64,000 nt of DNA from Stomoxys calcitrans (lineage: Eukaryota; Arthropoda; Insecta; Diptera; Muscidae), in the NCBI RefSeq assembly GCF_963082655.1, contig NC_081555.1:179778151-179842150 (forward strand), in the 5' to 3' direction. A program made the position numbers and the translations under genes. The notes beneath the pieces are model-generated. The model worked only from the letters and a program-made list of their open reading frames with translations. It did no database searches and was not told the DNA's origin. Positions 34,079 to 45,910 of the stretch are shown piece after piece. The stretch's first letter is position 1. Every line of letters starts with the position of its first letter.

Positions 34079-37000
34079 TTGAATCCTCAAAACCTAGAGC
34101 TTAATTTTTTTTTAAATTTTCACAAATTTTTTTGTGGAGAATTTGTTGATGGATTTACGAATTAAAGTCCGTTTTGCTGTAGCACGCTTAGTTTTGGAGA
34201 TGCAGTCAATTTAAAGATTTCTTATTGAGTTTTCGATTTTTGATTTAAAACAGTAATAGGCACCCTAACGCTATTCAAAAACCAAACTGTGCTTGTGTGA
34301 GTAACGTCAAACATCCAGAAAAACTTTGAAATAAAGTCAGCCGAACGAAGCCACACGAAGTTGTTTACACTGTTCGTGTGAACTTACAATTGATTCTGTC
34401 GCCAACTACACAAACCCAAACTGGGCTCAGAAGCACGATCTCATGAAGTTCTCTTTAAGTTCCAGAGATGACAACAATATTGTAGGCATTAGCAGTTGTC
34501 AAGATACACGCACAGATTTATAACATTCGTAGCATAAACAGAACCGGTGGGTCGGATTTAATTAAATTTCGACTCGGACTCTGAATAAATTTTCCGAATC
34601 CAGGACTTCGGCATAAAGTTCTTTTTTGGGTACAAACTATCACTCACACATCTCAATAGTCGTAGGCAAATAATGGCAAAACACATTGCGTTTTTTTCTC
34701 TGACCATAATTGGAAGGGGATAGGGTACGGAGTAAGGAGTGATATACTGGTTGATAAAGCACGTTGCGAAACTATACACCAACGTTGTAATTATCATGAC
34801 CAGCTCTGTTGAAAATATTGTCAACGTGGGGAAATGATTTCGTGAAAGCACCTTGCCAATTTTATGTGCCGACCTTTATGAACATCATCCCTTTATGTTT
34901 AGTCTGATTATACCTGTGTAATGATTTACTTTTATGAGCCAATTGGTTTAGTTCAGCAATTGTTTTTATGGGCGTACCACTGAAGGAAAGAAAGAGGATA
35001 TAAATTGGTGTAAGGTCTTCGCAACTTGTGCACAAAGAAGTTTCAACTTCTGTATTAATTGTTGGTGATCGGGAACATGACCACTCCTTCCGCCCACATT
35101 TGTGAATTCGTTTCAGATGGTGTAAATCGTTTTTCGGCGTTATCTTTGACATTAAAGTCAGTTATATACTTCGGTCCGTGAAGCTAAAAATAGTTTCCAA
35201 AAGCTAGTGGCTAATGTTCTTTTTCATCAATGTATGGCATGCCATCCAAAAAAACTTTAAAAGCTTTCTCTCAAAAAAAAAAGTTTCGATTCTTGTTCCC
35301 AAATCTTTCCAAGTCAACATTTTGCGATCACCCAATCAATTGATGTTCATTGGTTACCATATCGCCCTCGTTGAAGTTCAATGGAACGCGTGTCATGAGT
35401 TGTTAAGTAATTGTCTGTGTGCGTGTTGAGCTTCTTTCTTCTCTTTTTTTTGTTTTTTGAAACGCTATTACGAGCAATGTAAAGTTTATATAGGGGCCAT
35501 TAACACATTAGCGAGACAGTAGAATATGGCCCTACTGGCAACAGTCAACGATGCCAATTCGACAACGGCTCACCCAACTGTTGCCCCGGAAAACGCGCCC
35601 ATTGTAAGTGGCAGCAATAGCAACAACAAGAACCTCTGGCCTTACCTCAACTAGAAAAATGTAAAGGCAGCCAGCCGCCAGCAGCAGCAGCAGCCCTTTT
35701 TGCCTGCCTCCCTCCCCTCCTACACGCACATCAAGAGACTTCAAAGTTTTCTTCGTTGTGTTGGCTTTTACAAAATTTATCGCATAAGCCTGTGTGGGGG
35801 TGGAAGGGGGAAATAAAAGTAGAAGTCCTTTTTCATGATGATGGTAGTACTACAAACACACACACACACAACCCTACCTAGGCCCCGTAACATTATACCC
35901 TCATAGACGGCATTTACATACCTAAATGTATGGCGGAAAAGTACATTCAAAGTACTTCTCTTTGGCCTGTGTTCGTTCCTTTTCGGCTTCTTCTTCTTCT
36001 TTAGCCATTTGTTTTATGTATTTTCTTCATACTAATTAGGATTTTCGCAAATATTAAGAACAGACCCAAAGCCGGTATAACTCTAGCCCAGTTTGGTTTG
36101 CTTGATCACTGTAAGTGTGTGTGTGCGTGAGTGGGTCCTGAGTGTGCGTACGGAAACAAAGTAAAGACGACCTTTTAAATAAAACGTAAATTTTAACAAG
36201 GGGTTCATTCTGTCCGTTCTTGTTTTTTTTTATAATTTATTCATTTGCCAAACGCACACACACATACACACGCTGACACTCTCCCACAGCTGCTGCTGTT
36301 GCACATCAAGCGAACATTAACTGGTTTGGCTTTTGGCCTTTCATCCCACCTAAGGATTCTTGGAAATTCATATAAAAATGTTCATGATTTGTTTTTGTTT
36401 TCCCTGAATGGGTACACATCTGCTGCAGGGTGTTTGGTGCCGAACCTTCAAAGGAAAGCTATGCTATACTTTTCAACTACTCTACACTCTTTACATGCAA
36501 ATATCTTGCTGACTTTCATTCTGCTGTTGCTTCTACCTCGACCTACCTTCCTCGCTGACTACCATGCTGACTATGCCCTTACAAGCCTAACGCAATTTAC
36601 TTAAACTCAGCCGCTTCATACACACATACGAGTACACCCATTTATTGGTATGTCTACCCGTTGGTGGGTGTGAATACAGTTGCCAGTTTCCTTTTTGCTC
36701 ATCAACAACACAAATATGAATTCAAACAAACTTGACCCCAAATACTGATGAGGGAGAGGAGCAAAAGTTTACAATCAACACCATTGAAGAACATGTATGG
36801 CTGAATGGTTGTACTCAAACCCACACCTACAGACATACAATGTACTTGCCTGCTGACGACGACCTTGAAATTTCTAAATGTTTGTTATGCACTCTCACCT
36901 TATTCACACTTTACCGATAGCTCTTAACAATAATGCATCCACACCCGCACTCTCACTCACACACTCTTTCGCTGCCTCTCTCTCGCTCTCACTTAACCTT

Positions 37001-37620
37001 GGTCTTCCTGTCACTCGTGTATGGCCCATACAAGTGTTCTCTTTGTTATGCGACCCCTTTAGAAAAGTGTAAAAAAAAACTTCAAACTAATGCGACTCTT
37101 GAAGAAGAACCACAAACACTTTGAATGAATGAACCGTTAAGTTGTCGTTGTTATTGTTGTAAATTTGTTTTGATTGCCTTTAATGCCTGACGCTTATGGG
37201 AAAACGTTAACTATTTATTGGTTATCCTGTGTGGTCTTCGATATCGGAGAAAAGAATAAATGGTGATTGTTGTTTCTTTCTTTTGATGTTGTTCTTCTTG
37301 TGGGTGAAATATAAGCAGGGAAGCTTTGCACGCTGATGTTGCTGACAGCATATACTGATAGCCAATAATATAAAGCAAAAGTTGTAGAACAAGTACAAGT
37401 AGAGCAATTTTAAGTTTGTTTTTCAATGCCACTCTTTCTGGGTAATAGAAATTCAAACTAAAATCATTATAGAATATTAAATACCTGGTTTTATTCAATA
37501 CCATTTTTTTTATCGAATACTAAACAGATTGGGACTAACATTTAATGTGCAATTTTCATAGCAGTCATCACATACACATTGTAGTTCTAACATACAACTA
37601 CACCATTGTGTTTTCTTTGC
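34079..37620. other. Region upstream of kirre coding exon 1
   Basis: By position this is promoter-distal or intronic sequence 5' of the kirre coding region. Positions 34250-34395 repeat the right part of the 26858-27350 element. Two unrecognised minus-strand frames (34558-34851 and 34862-35152, different phases) have no family match. CAG-, CA- and TG-rich tracts (35685, 35858, 36117, 36258) are present. No promoter could be identified. Confidence 0.4.
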
Positions 37621-37622
37621 AG
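37621..37622 (+). promoter_or_regulatory. kirre: Candidate 3' splice site before kirre coding exon 1
   Basis: A pyrimidine-rich TTTTCTTTGCAG lies 50 bp upstream of the first in-frame ATG and would join an upstream noncoding exon at 37623. This fits kirre having 5' untranslated exons far upstream in Drosophila. It was not verified. Confidence 0.4.
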
Positions 37623-37672
37623 GCGCTTTCATCCTGACATAGTTCGCACAGCTATAAGATAAATCACAGAAT

Positions 37673-38311
37673 ATGCAATCGAAAAGTCCCTTGCCATATG
37701 GCCGAAGCAGCCACCAATACAACCACCACCATCATCAACAGCAACAACAACGCCACATTCCAATCCATTATGGTCTACTCATTATGTTCCTTATTGTCAG
37801 CCTTCAAGTATCCACAGTTGCGGCTAAGGGAAAGACGAAAAAGAATTCCAACATACACTACAGCAGTGAGGATAATCTGAAGTCGCCCACGGAGGGTCAA
37901 CACTTTGCCATGGAGCCTCAGGATCAGACAGCGGTGGTGGGCTCAAGAGTAACACTGCCCTGTCGTGTCATGGAAAAGGTGGGGGCTTTGCAGTGGACCA
38001 AAGACGATTTTGGTTTGGGCCAACATCGAAATCTTAGTGGATTTGAACGCTACTCCATGGTGGGTAGTGATGAGGAGGGAGATTTTTCCTTGGACATATT
38101 TCCCGTGATGTTGGATGATGATGCGCGTTATCAATGTCAGGTGGGGCCGGGACCCAATGGAGAAGCGGGCATAAGATCCAGATTTGCCAAGATCACCATT
38201 TTGGTGCCACCCGAAGCCCCGAAGATACTGCAAGGTGATCATTTGGTTACCACAGAGGATAGGGAAATTGAACTGGAATGTGTTTCGGTGGGAGGAAAAC
38301 CAGCAGCAGAG
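37673..38311 (+). CDS. kirre: kirre coding exon 1
   Basis: Residues 1-213: a low-complexity head, the signal sequence, the first V-type Ig domain (TLPCRV, W108, DDDARYQCQV) and the first strand set of Ig2 up to GGKPAAE. It ends in phase 0 at CAGAG|GTAATT. Confidence 0.9.
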
Positions 38312-41300
38312 GTAATTGAAAATTTGTTTGAGTATAACTTTAAAGATTTTCTCACTAATTTTTGTGTATTTAACAGATCACCTGGATTGATGGCCTGGGC
38401 AATGTACTGACCAAAGGCATTGAGGATGTTAAGGAACCTTTGGCTGATAGCCGCCGTGTTACTGCAAAATCCATTTTGAAATTGACTCCGAAAAAGGAAC
38501 ACCACAATACCACATTTACATGTCAAGCCCAAAATACCGCTGATCGCACTTACAGGTCAGCGAAAATTTTACTGGAGGTCAAATATGCTCCAAAAGTCAC
38601 AGTGTCCGTGGTGGGTGGGGCCTTGGCGGGGGGTCGCATACCCGAAGGCGCTGAGGTCATACTCTCCTGCCAGGCAGATGCCAATCCCCCCGTTCAATCA
38701 TATCGCTGGTTCGTCAATGACGAACTGGTAACCGGGGACTATACCACACGTATGATTATCCACAATGTATCGCGCCAATACCACGATGCCATTGTCAAGT
38801 GTGAGGTAGTGAATGCGGTGGGCAAAAGTGAGGAAAGTGAAACCTTGGATATAAGCTGTGAGTACATTTTCAAACTTAAGCTAAAGTATGGAGAACATAA
38901 CAGAGATCATTTTTTCATTTCAGATGGTCCCGCCTTTCGTTCCCGACCAGCCTCGGTGGAAGCCGATTTAGGTGCCAGCGTTACTTTGAGGTGCGATGTT
39001 GATGGCAATCCCACTCCAGAGATTGAATGGATAAATGAGAATGCTGATCGCGTGGTGGGCACTTCTGCCAATCTTACCTTAAAAGTTTCCACCGAATCAG
39101 CGGGACGTTACTACTGCAAAGCCGTGGTGGAGGGTTTTCCAGAAATCGGTTCGGAAGCCACCATATATGTCAAGCGAGCCCCCATCATCACCTCACATAA
39201 AGTTCAATTTGGAGCAGTGGGAAATCGAGCCAAAATCGACTGTTTGGCCTTTAGCATACCTAAGGCAGATAAAATTTTATGGTCCTATGAGGGGAAAATC
39301 ATAAACATGTCCACTGCCGATCCTGACCTGTACATTTTCGAGGAACATCATTTGCCTGAGGGTGTACGGGCCGCCTTGATCATCAAAGAGAGTCGTTCCA
39401 ATCACTTTGGCAAATACAATTGCACAGTGGTTAACTCGTATGGCAGTGATTCTCTGTTAATCACTCTAATACCGGAACGTAAGTAGTGGACAGTGCCAAT
39501 GAGTTGGTGGCCTTATACTAATTTTGAAAGATAAACACTTTTATCTCACTTTCAGCCGGTTCTGTACCCGTCCTTTTAGTGGTCATGGGCTCTATGTCCT
39601 CAGTGGCCATTATCATAATGGTTGTGATGCTCGTTATTGTTTACATGAAGCGCAGCAAGAAAAAGCCCATGCCAGCTGATGTTATACCCGAAGCTTCCAG
39701 GGGAGGCGATAAGTTGAGTGACCTAAAGCATGAAATGCGTGCCAAAGCCTATGAAGCCGCAGAGTATTCAGAATCAACCTCAGATGGTTTGGCCATTAAT
39801 CTAACGCATTCCCCCATGCCCGATGTTCAAATGAAGGGTGCCACTTTGGGTGTACCGCTGGCGGGACCGGTTAAACTGGATGAAAGGTAAGTAAAATATA
39901 ATTCGTCTCAAAGAGACACCAACAACAAAGACATTGCATCCAGGGTTTAGAGAAGAACAATGTCATAAAATAAGTAAAACCGTGCTAAGTTCAGCCGTGC
40001 CGAATCTTATATACCCTCCACCATGGATCGCATTTGTCAAGTTCTTCGGTCAATATCTCTTTATAGGCAAACAAAGGACAATGGTTAAGAATGGCTATGC
40101 TATTTGAGCTATACCAAGTTATGAACCGATTGGGGCCATACTTGGTTTGGCTGTTGGAGGCCAAAGTGGAATTCATTGTGCCAAATTTCAGCCAAATCGG
40201 ATAAGTATTGCGCCCTATAGTGGTTCAAGAAATTAAATTGGAAGATCTGTTTATATGGGAGCTATATCAGGTTATGCACCGATTCGGACCATATTTAACA
40301 CGAATGTTAAAGCTTATAGAAGAAGTCGTTTGAGCAAAATTTCAGCCAAATCGGATAGGAATTACTCCCTCTTGAGGCTCAAGAAGTATAATTGGGAGAT
40401 CGGTTTATATGGGAGCTATATCAGGTTGTGTACCGATTTAGACAATACTTGCCACTGTTATTGGAAGTCGAAACAAATCACTTCATTTCTACCAAATCAG
40501 TTAATAATCTCGCCCTCTAACGGCTCAAGAAGTGAAGATCCGACATCGGTTAATATGGGACCTATATCAGATAATGAACCGATTTAGCTCGTACTAAGCA
40601 CAGTTGTTGATGGTCAAACCAAAACACTTCAGCGAAAATTGCGCCCTCTAGGGGCTCAATATGTCAAGATCCGAAATCGGTTTATATGGGAGCTATATCA
40701 GATTATCAACGGACTCAGACCATACTTGGCGCAGTTTTTGAAAGTCAAAATGAAACACCTGATGCAAAGTTTCTGGCAAATCGAATAAAAATTGCGCTAT
40801 CTAGTGCCTCAAGAAGTCAAGATCCTGGATCGGCTTATATGGATCTATATCAAAACATGGACCGATTAAGCCCATTAAAACTCCAACCGACACACACTAA
40901 TAGGAAGTATTCGTGCAAAATTGCAAGCGCTTAGCTTTACTCCTACGACAGTTAGCGTGCTTTCCACAGACGGACGTACAGGGCTAAATCGACTTAGAAT
41001 GCCAAGACGATGAAGAAAATATATACTATAAATTGGGTCTCAGATCAATATTTCGATTTGTTATGAACGGGGGTGTACTTATTACCCCCATCCTATGGTT
41101 GGAGGGTATAAAAATGATTGTAGAGTATCTAAAAGCTCTTCCGGGGATGTCGCACTTGCCCAAAAGCGACTCAACAACTACCCGGCATAATCTATCCTAC
41201 ATGTTGGGGTTAATTCCATTAGTAATGCCAGCATTGTTATTTTTATTCGTTTTATTTTTATTACCCTTCTTACGTTTTATCTTCCTTTCTAGATTTTCCG

Positions 41301-42131
41301 GCGATTTCGGTGATCGTTACAATCGCTCCTGCAACATTAAAAACATCAAAAATCAAGACTACAAAGAATCAGTGAATGGCTATGCCCCATATTTCGAGTA
41401 CGCCTTGGATTATAGTCCACCCAATGAGAGCAAGGCGAATATGGGTTCAGTATCGAAGAGTAATTCCACAAGTATAAGTTCGGCCACCTTGCCGCATTAT
41501 TCCAATCCTGCCACCACAACGGGCAATATGAGTTTGCCCAGAAATCGCAGCGATATGCAACAGCAGCAGCAACTGAATAATGGTTTCCTAGGTACGTTAA
41601 GGAAAGCATTCCACTCTCTCAAAAAGTTACTAACATTTATTTCCTATTCTTACCACAGGACAACCGTTATTACAGAATGGCATAGATAGTCGATTTAGTG
41701 CCATATACGGTAATCCATATCTGCGTACCAATTCCTCCATACTCCCACCTCTGCCGCCTCCAAGCACAGCCAATCCTGCGGCCACACCAGCACCACCGCC
41801 TTATCATGCACCCCGAAATCACATGAACGCCAACAGCCTGGCCAATGGTGGCGTTATGGGTAGCCTCAAGAATTTTGGCACACCCACAAGTATAATTGGC
41901 GGAGGTCACAATGGACCGGCCAGTGTAAGTGGCAGCAGTTCAAATCTGACTGCGAGCAGCAATACACTTGCGGCCACACCTTTGGCAGCCCAACAATCGG
42001 CGGTGGGTACACCATCTGTTGGGGCGGCGGCCACCACAGCGCAAACAACAGCCCAAAGTCCTTCGGGTCAATTTATATTGCCTTCTAATGGCAATGTTAC
42101 CAAAAAGGGAGCATTGGCAACGCATGTCTAA
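37673..42131 (+). CDS. kirre: Kirre (Dumbfounded): Ig-superfamily adhesion receptor, 6 coding exons
   Basis: The coding parts are 37673-38311, 38377-38857, 38924-39478, 39556-39886, 41293-41591 and 41659-42131. All junctions are GT-AG and in phase, and together they encode 925 residues. Layout: a His/Gln-rich N-terminus, a hydrophobic signal (about 34-50), extracellular Ig-like domains with paired cysteines (C97/C155, C203/C262, C311/C355, C397/C438, C480/C540), a membrane span (about 563-589), and a cytoplasmic tail ending THV, a PDZ ligand. Family knowledge: Kirre sits on muscle founder cells and binds Sns/Hibris to drive myoblast attraction and fusion. It also acts in nephrocyte and neural patterning, partly redundantly with its paralogue Roughest. 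The phrases KKEHHNTTFTCQAQNTADRT, APIITSHKVQFG and MPADVIPEASRGGDK favour Kirre over Roughest. An in-frame stop at 37655-37657 supports starting at or after 37673. Met38 (37784) is an alternative start. Confidence 0.92.
38377..38857 (+). CDS. kirre: kirre coding exon 2
   Basis: It starts after TTTAACAG with ITWIDGLGN, completing Ig2 (FTCQAQNTADRT), then Ig3 (VILSCQADANP, YRWFVNDE, AIVKCEVVN). It ends after LDIS plus one base at the GTGAGT donor. The 65-bp intron before it is typical of fly introns. Confidence 0.9.
38924..39478 (+). CDS. kirre: kirre coding exon 3
   Basis: Encodes Ig4 (VTLRCDVDGNP, AGRYYCKAVV) and Ig5 (AKIDCLAFSIP, HFGKYNCTVVN) with NMS and NCT glycosylation sequons. The 66-bp intron before it ends TTTCAG. 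The exon closes with one base before GTAAGT. Confidence 0.9.
39556..39886 (+). CDS. kirre: kirre coding exon 4 (transmembrane)
   Basis: Encodes the juxtamembrane EPGSVPV, the hydrophobic span (VLLVVMGSMSSVAIIIMVVM onward), the basic stop-transfer KRSKKK, and the first cytoplasmic block with SDGLAINL and MKGATLGVPLAGPVK. It ends at GAAAG|GTAAGT. Confidence 0.9.
39970..41116 (-). mobile_element. Family-A element inside kirre intron 4
   Basis: A near-complete copy antisense to kirre, occupying most of the 1406-bp intron (39887-41292). The left palindrome is decayed (GTTCAGCCGTGCCGAA), followed by TATACCCTCCACCATGG. Units are marked by GATCGGTTTATATGGGAG, and the 5' terminus is at the right (ATCCTATGGTTGGAGGGTAT). 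The kirre splice sites lie outside it and look intact. Confidence 0.85.
41293..41591 (+). CDS. kirre: kirre coding exon 5 (cytoplasmic)
   Basis: Follows CTTTCTAG after the repeat-bearing intron. Encodes FSGDFGDRYNRSC, the conserved PYFEYALDYSPP block and a Ser/Thr-rich, then Gln-rich segment. It ends one base into a Gly codon at CCTAG|GTACGT. Confidence 0.88.
41659..42131 (+). CDS. kirre: kirre coding exon 6 (C-terminus)
   Basis: Encodes GQPLLQNGIDSRFSAIYG, a proline-rich stretch (PPLPPPSTANPAA), Ala/Ser/Thr/Gly low-complexity sequence and the terminal KKGALATHV. THV fits a class I PDZ ligand. The stop TAA is at 42129-42131. Confidence 0.9.
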
Positions 42132-42571
42132 AAACCCAAGGTGAAGTGAACGTGAATATAAAAACGCCATTGTAACGAAGCATCAGACTGAGGGCGTTTA
42201 TAACGATCGAACTCTCGATTGAGAGAGAGAGAGAGAGCAAAAGAAAAACATATTGTGATTTTTAGTGTTAATTATTTACCTATGGCAACTCTAAGCGCAA
42301 ACATAACAAACGAAAAGAAAACAAAAACAAACGAACCACAACCATGATGCTTTTGCATGGCGAAGGAACATGATTAAGCATGATTTTAGGTTATTTACAG
42401 ATGTTGAACCATTATAAGGTAGAGTTAAAGTGTGAAAATATTGCCTATAATGTAACCATAATTGAATTCAAACCTATCTACCTTTTACTTTACTACATAC
42501 CATATAGTTTTGGACAATATCCTTTATTAGGGTGGCAGCTTACTTCTGCTGACTGAACAAAAGAGAATAAA
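42132..42571 (+). other. kirre: Likely kirre 3' UTR with a candidate poly(A) signal
   Basis: Noncoding sequence with an (AG)n tract (about 42220-42236) and an AATAAA at 42566-42571, about 435 bp after the stop. A LINE fragment begins shortly after. The A-rich stretch at 46900-48700 could belong to a longer 3' UTR form. Confidence 0.45.
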
Positions 42572-42609
42572 GATAAGGCCGGTTCAGATCGATGTACGGT
42601 AACACTTAC

Positions 42610-42790
42610 ATATGTGGCTCATGACAGCATATGTATGTATGGGGTGTGTTGAAGAAGATCGTACGTTGGAACATTTCTTATGTCAATGCCCGTCTTTCGA
42701 GGCTAATACAATACATCACTTGTATGCAAATACGATACTAGGCTTGAACCAACTTAGGGGCATAGAATAAAAAAAAATGAAATAACTGAT
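42610..42790 (+). pseudogene. Non-LTR retrotransposon C-terminal fragment
   Basis: In frame from 42636 it reads CMGCVEEDRTLEHFLCQCPS, the zinc-knuckle-like block near the C-terminus of Jockey/R1-type ORF2 proteins, followed by NQLRGIE. It is a 3' remnant without the RT core. Confidence 0.7.
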
Positions 42791-43594
42791 AGATCTCTTC
42801 AGGGTTATTTCTCGCATCTAAAGAGCAGAATAAGCCGATTACAGACTTATGGTTGGTACTATACTCGCTTCTAGCGAAATTTTTTCGTGATTACTTTTTT
42901 AGATGAAAGATTTTGAAGCAAAAAAAATACGCAGATTTCATTCAATAGGACATTCCCTCATCATTTATGAAACAATTTTAGTAAAAGTATTAGATTATCA
43001 TTGAGATTTTTGTAGTGTTGCGAACAAGTAATCACGAATCAACTGTGAAAAACGAACTTGTGCTGATTTGAATTTTTTACTAGAGCAACTATCAAAACGC
43101 ATTGTAATAAAATGGTGACAAAGAAAATGCTGGGTTCGCAGAAGTGCTACTGAGTTCTTTCATCAAATTACCAGCGAAATGTCTCTGCGCCAATACGAAT
43201 TTCGGTTCAATTAATTGCAAATATAATTATTTGCTCACGAACTGAGTCACATGCAACATACACTGTTGCATCGAAGTTGCCTTTGTTGTGAGTCTTCGTT
43301 GACTTTTGTTTGTGTCATGTCGTTCAATAGAATGCGGCATATTTCTCAACTAAGTAATAGACAATTTTCATGCGAATAAAGTAAGTACTTGGTTTGAAGT
43401 GTGTATCCATAATAGTATGGGGCGAATTGGTATCCGCGCCCTCTTTTGTTTAAAAAATGTAACTAACATGTAGTTGTCAAACCTGGCACATGTAGAGTTG
43501 TACATGTCGTATGATACAAACGAAACTAATAAATAGCACATGTAATTTTTTTCGATTTGAGCGTGTTCTATTCCTTCTATTTACACATTGAAAG
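42791..43594. repeat. Dispersed repeat copy plus unique sequence
   Basis: 43095-43395 shares its order with 54790-55025: GCAGAAGTRSTACTGAGTTC, CAATTAATTGCAAAT, GTGGCATATTTC-like and ACAATTTTCATGCG-like phrases. No coding function was recognised. The rest is AT-rich. Confidence 0.5.
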
Positions 43595-44052
43595 ACGCTA
43601 TGCTCAAGAAGTGCATTGAAAGATCGAATAATATGGGAATTACATTTATTAAATTTTTGACCGATTCAGACTTTAGTTGGCATAGATGTCGGAAGTCATA
43701 ATACAACTCAGGACGTCGAATCTGGTCCGAATCGGAATGGAATTGCCCCCTCTAGTCAATAAGTTAAATTGGAAGACCGGTTAATATATGAGCTTCACCT
43801 AAACATGAATCGATTCCGACCATTTACAATTCCAACTGCCCTGTCAATGGAAAGTTTTGCTGCAATATTTCGAGTGACTAGATTTACATTCATTAGATTT
43901 CATTCTAAAGTTAGTGTCCTTTCGGCAGTCAGACTGAGAACATCGCTTGATAGTCTTAACATTTTGCTTTTGATCTTAGATCAAAATTTCGAAGTGTTAC
44001 AACTGTATGCAGAAATAAGTATACCCCTATACTATTGCGGAGGGTATAACAA
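43595..44052 (-). repeat. Family-A fragment with 5' terminus
   Basis: Minus-oriented diverged units end at a decayed 5' terminus on the right (CTATACTATTGCGGAGGGTA). The 3' palindrome is missing. Confidence 0.65.
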
Positions 44053-44635
44053 ATTTGCCAATAAACAAAGTGTAATCTCTGTACTGCATATATAGTCCAT
44101 AAGCAACTATTGTATGCGAATCAAATCCAAAAAAAATTGACTGTATAAAAATTCGCTTTGAGTCAGATTCGCAATAAAAGCCACTAATTTCTTGCAACGC
44201 ACATAAGGACTGTAAGCCAATTATACTGTGTTGTCGACAATTAAAAAAAAAAATTGTGTGTTGGCTGATCGCTTGCTAGATTAAATCTGTTCGCGTACTT
44301 CTCCAGTAAACATTTCCAGGGGATTAAGAATAGCCTACTCTCTTTTGCTATTTATTTTAATTAAACACCTGATTTTTATAATACAAGCTGCTCGATGCTG
44401 CAAATTTCTGCTGAGAAAAAAGCTCCGATAGAAATTTACAAGCTCTCAATTATCAAACTCTCAAAATTTAGCACGCTTTCATGCACTCTCCCGCTCTCTT
44501 CTACTGGCAAATAAAGTACGCGAACGACTTCCAGTAACGATTTGTGCAAATTTGAACAAAGTTTTGAGTGCATGAAAGCACTTATTATGTGAAAGTAATC
44601 AGCTGACATGGTTTTTCGAAGATGGCAATTTTCCC
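44053..44635. other. Intergenic, nothing recognised
   Basis: AT-rich sequence with no supported gene. GTGCATGAAAGCA and TTTCATGCACTC words face each other about 90 bp apart. Confidence 0.35.
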
Positions 44636-45910
44636 CTATTTATACCCTCCACCATAGGATAGGGGGTATACTAATTTCGTCAATAACATTTCGAAATATG
44701 AGTCTAAGACCCCATAAAGAATTTATATTCTTGATCATCATGGCATTTTAAGTCGATCTAGCCATGTCCGTCCGTCTGTCGAAAGCACGCTAACTTTGGA
44801 ATGAGTAAAGCAAGGAGCTTGAAATTTTGAACAAATACTTCTAATTGGCGTAGGTCAGTTGGGATTGTAAATGAGCCAAATCGGTCAATGTGTTGATATA
44901 GCTGCCATATAAACCGATCTTGGGTCTTGACTTCTTTAGCCACTAGAGGGCGCAATGCTCGTCTGATTTGACTGAAATTTCGCACATGGTACTTTGGTAT
45001 AAATTCCAACAACTGCGCTGAGTATGGTTCAAATCGGTCCATGTTTTGATATTGCTGCCATATAAACAGATTTTGGGTATTGACTTATTTAGCCTCTAGA
45101 GGGCGCAATTCTCTTCCGATGAAATTTTGTACGTGGTGTTTTGATATCACTTCCAACAAATGTGGTCGAAATCGGTTGATGATCTGATATAGCTGCCATA
45201 TAAACTGAACTTGCTTCTTGACTTCTAAAGCTTCTAGAGTGCGCAATTCTTATCCGATTTGGCTGAAATTTTGCATGAAGTGTTCTGGTATGACTCCCTA
45301 CAACTGTACTGAGTATAGTGTAAATCAGTCCATAACCGGATATAGCCGCCATATAATCCGATCTCCTGATTATTCTTCTTGAGCCTTTAGAGGGCGCAAT
45401 TCCTACCTGATTTGACTGAAATTTTGCATGACTTGTTTCGTTATGACTTTTCACAACTGTGCTAAGTATGGTTTAAATCGTTCCATAACCTGATATAGCT
45501 GCCTTATAAACCGATCTTGTGTCTTGACTTTTTGAGAAGCTCAATTCAAGAGGGCGCAATTCTTATCCGATTTAGCCGAATTTTTGCGTGAAGTATTTTG
45601 TTTTGACTTTCAACAACTGTGCCAAGTATTGTCTAAATAAGTCCATATCCTGATATAGCCGCCATATAAACCGATCTTCCGATTAGACTTCTTGGGCTTC
45701 TAGAGGGCTCAGTATTTATCCAACATGGTTTTGCATATATCGTTTTGGTATGACTTCCAACAATTGTTGCAAGTATGGTCTAAATCGGTATATAACTTGA
45801 TATAGCTGCCATAAACCGAACTCAAAGTTTCACTTTTTGAGCCTCTGGAGGGCGCAATTATTACTCCATTTGCCTGAAATTTTGTAGATAGTGTTTTTCT
45901 ATGACTGATG
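44636..45910 (+). mobile_element. Family-A element, 3'-truncated by a family-B 5' end
   Basis: The 5' terminus is TATACCCTCCACCATAGGAT, followed by the 5' block (ATTCTTGATCATCATGGC), a GTCCGTCCGTCTGTC tract and about six tandem units with GATATAGCTGCCATATAAAC. It stops where TTTTTATACCCACCACCG begins. Confidence 0.8.

Noticed and set aside
34558..35152. Two adjacent minus-strand frames that could form a spliced small protein
   Set aside because: They are in different phases, have no clear splice sites and no recognised domain. They are kept only as a note in the flank entry.
41033..41292. Upstream extension of the kirre exon-5 frame (an open 218-codon stretch from 41033)
   Set aside because: It reads through the family-A end and intron sequence. 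The TTTCTAG acceptor at 41286-41292 and the residue alignment place the exon start at 41293.
38377..42131. Alternative identity as roughest (rst), the kirre paralogue
   Set aside because: The ectodomain phrases after exon 1 and the tail block MPADVIPEASRGGDK match Kirre as I know it, while the Roughest-specific glycine-rich insert in Ig3 is absent.
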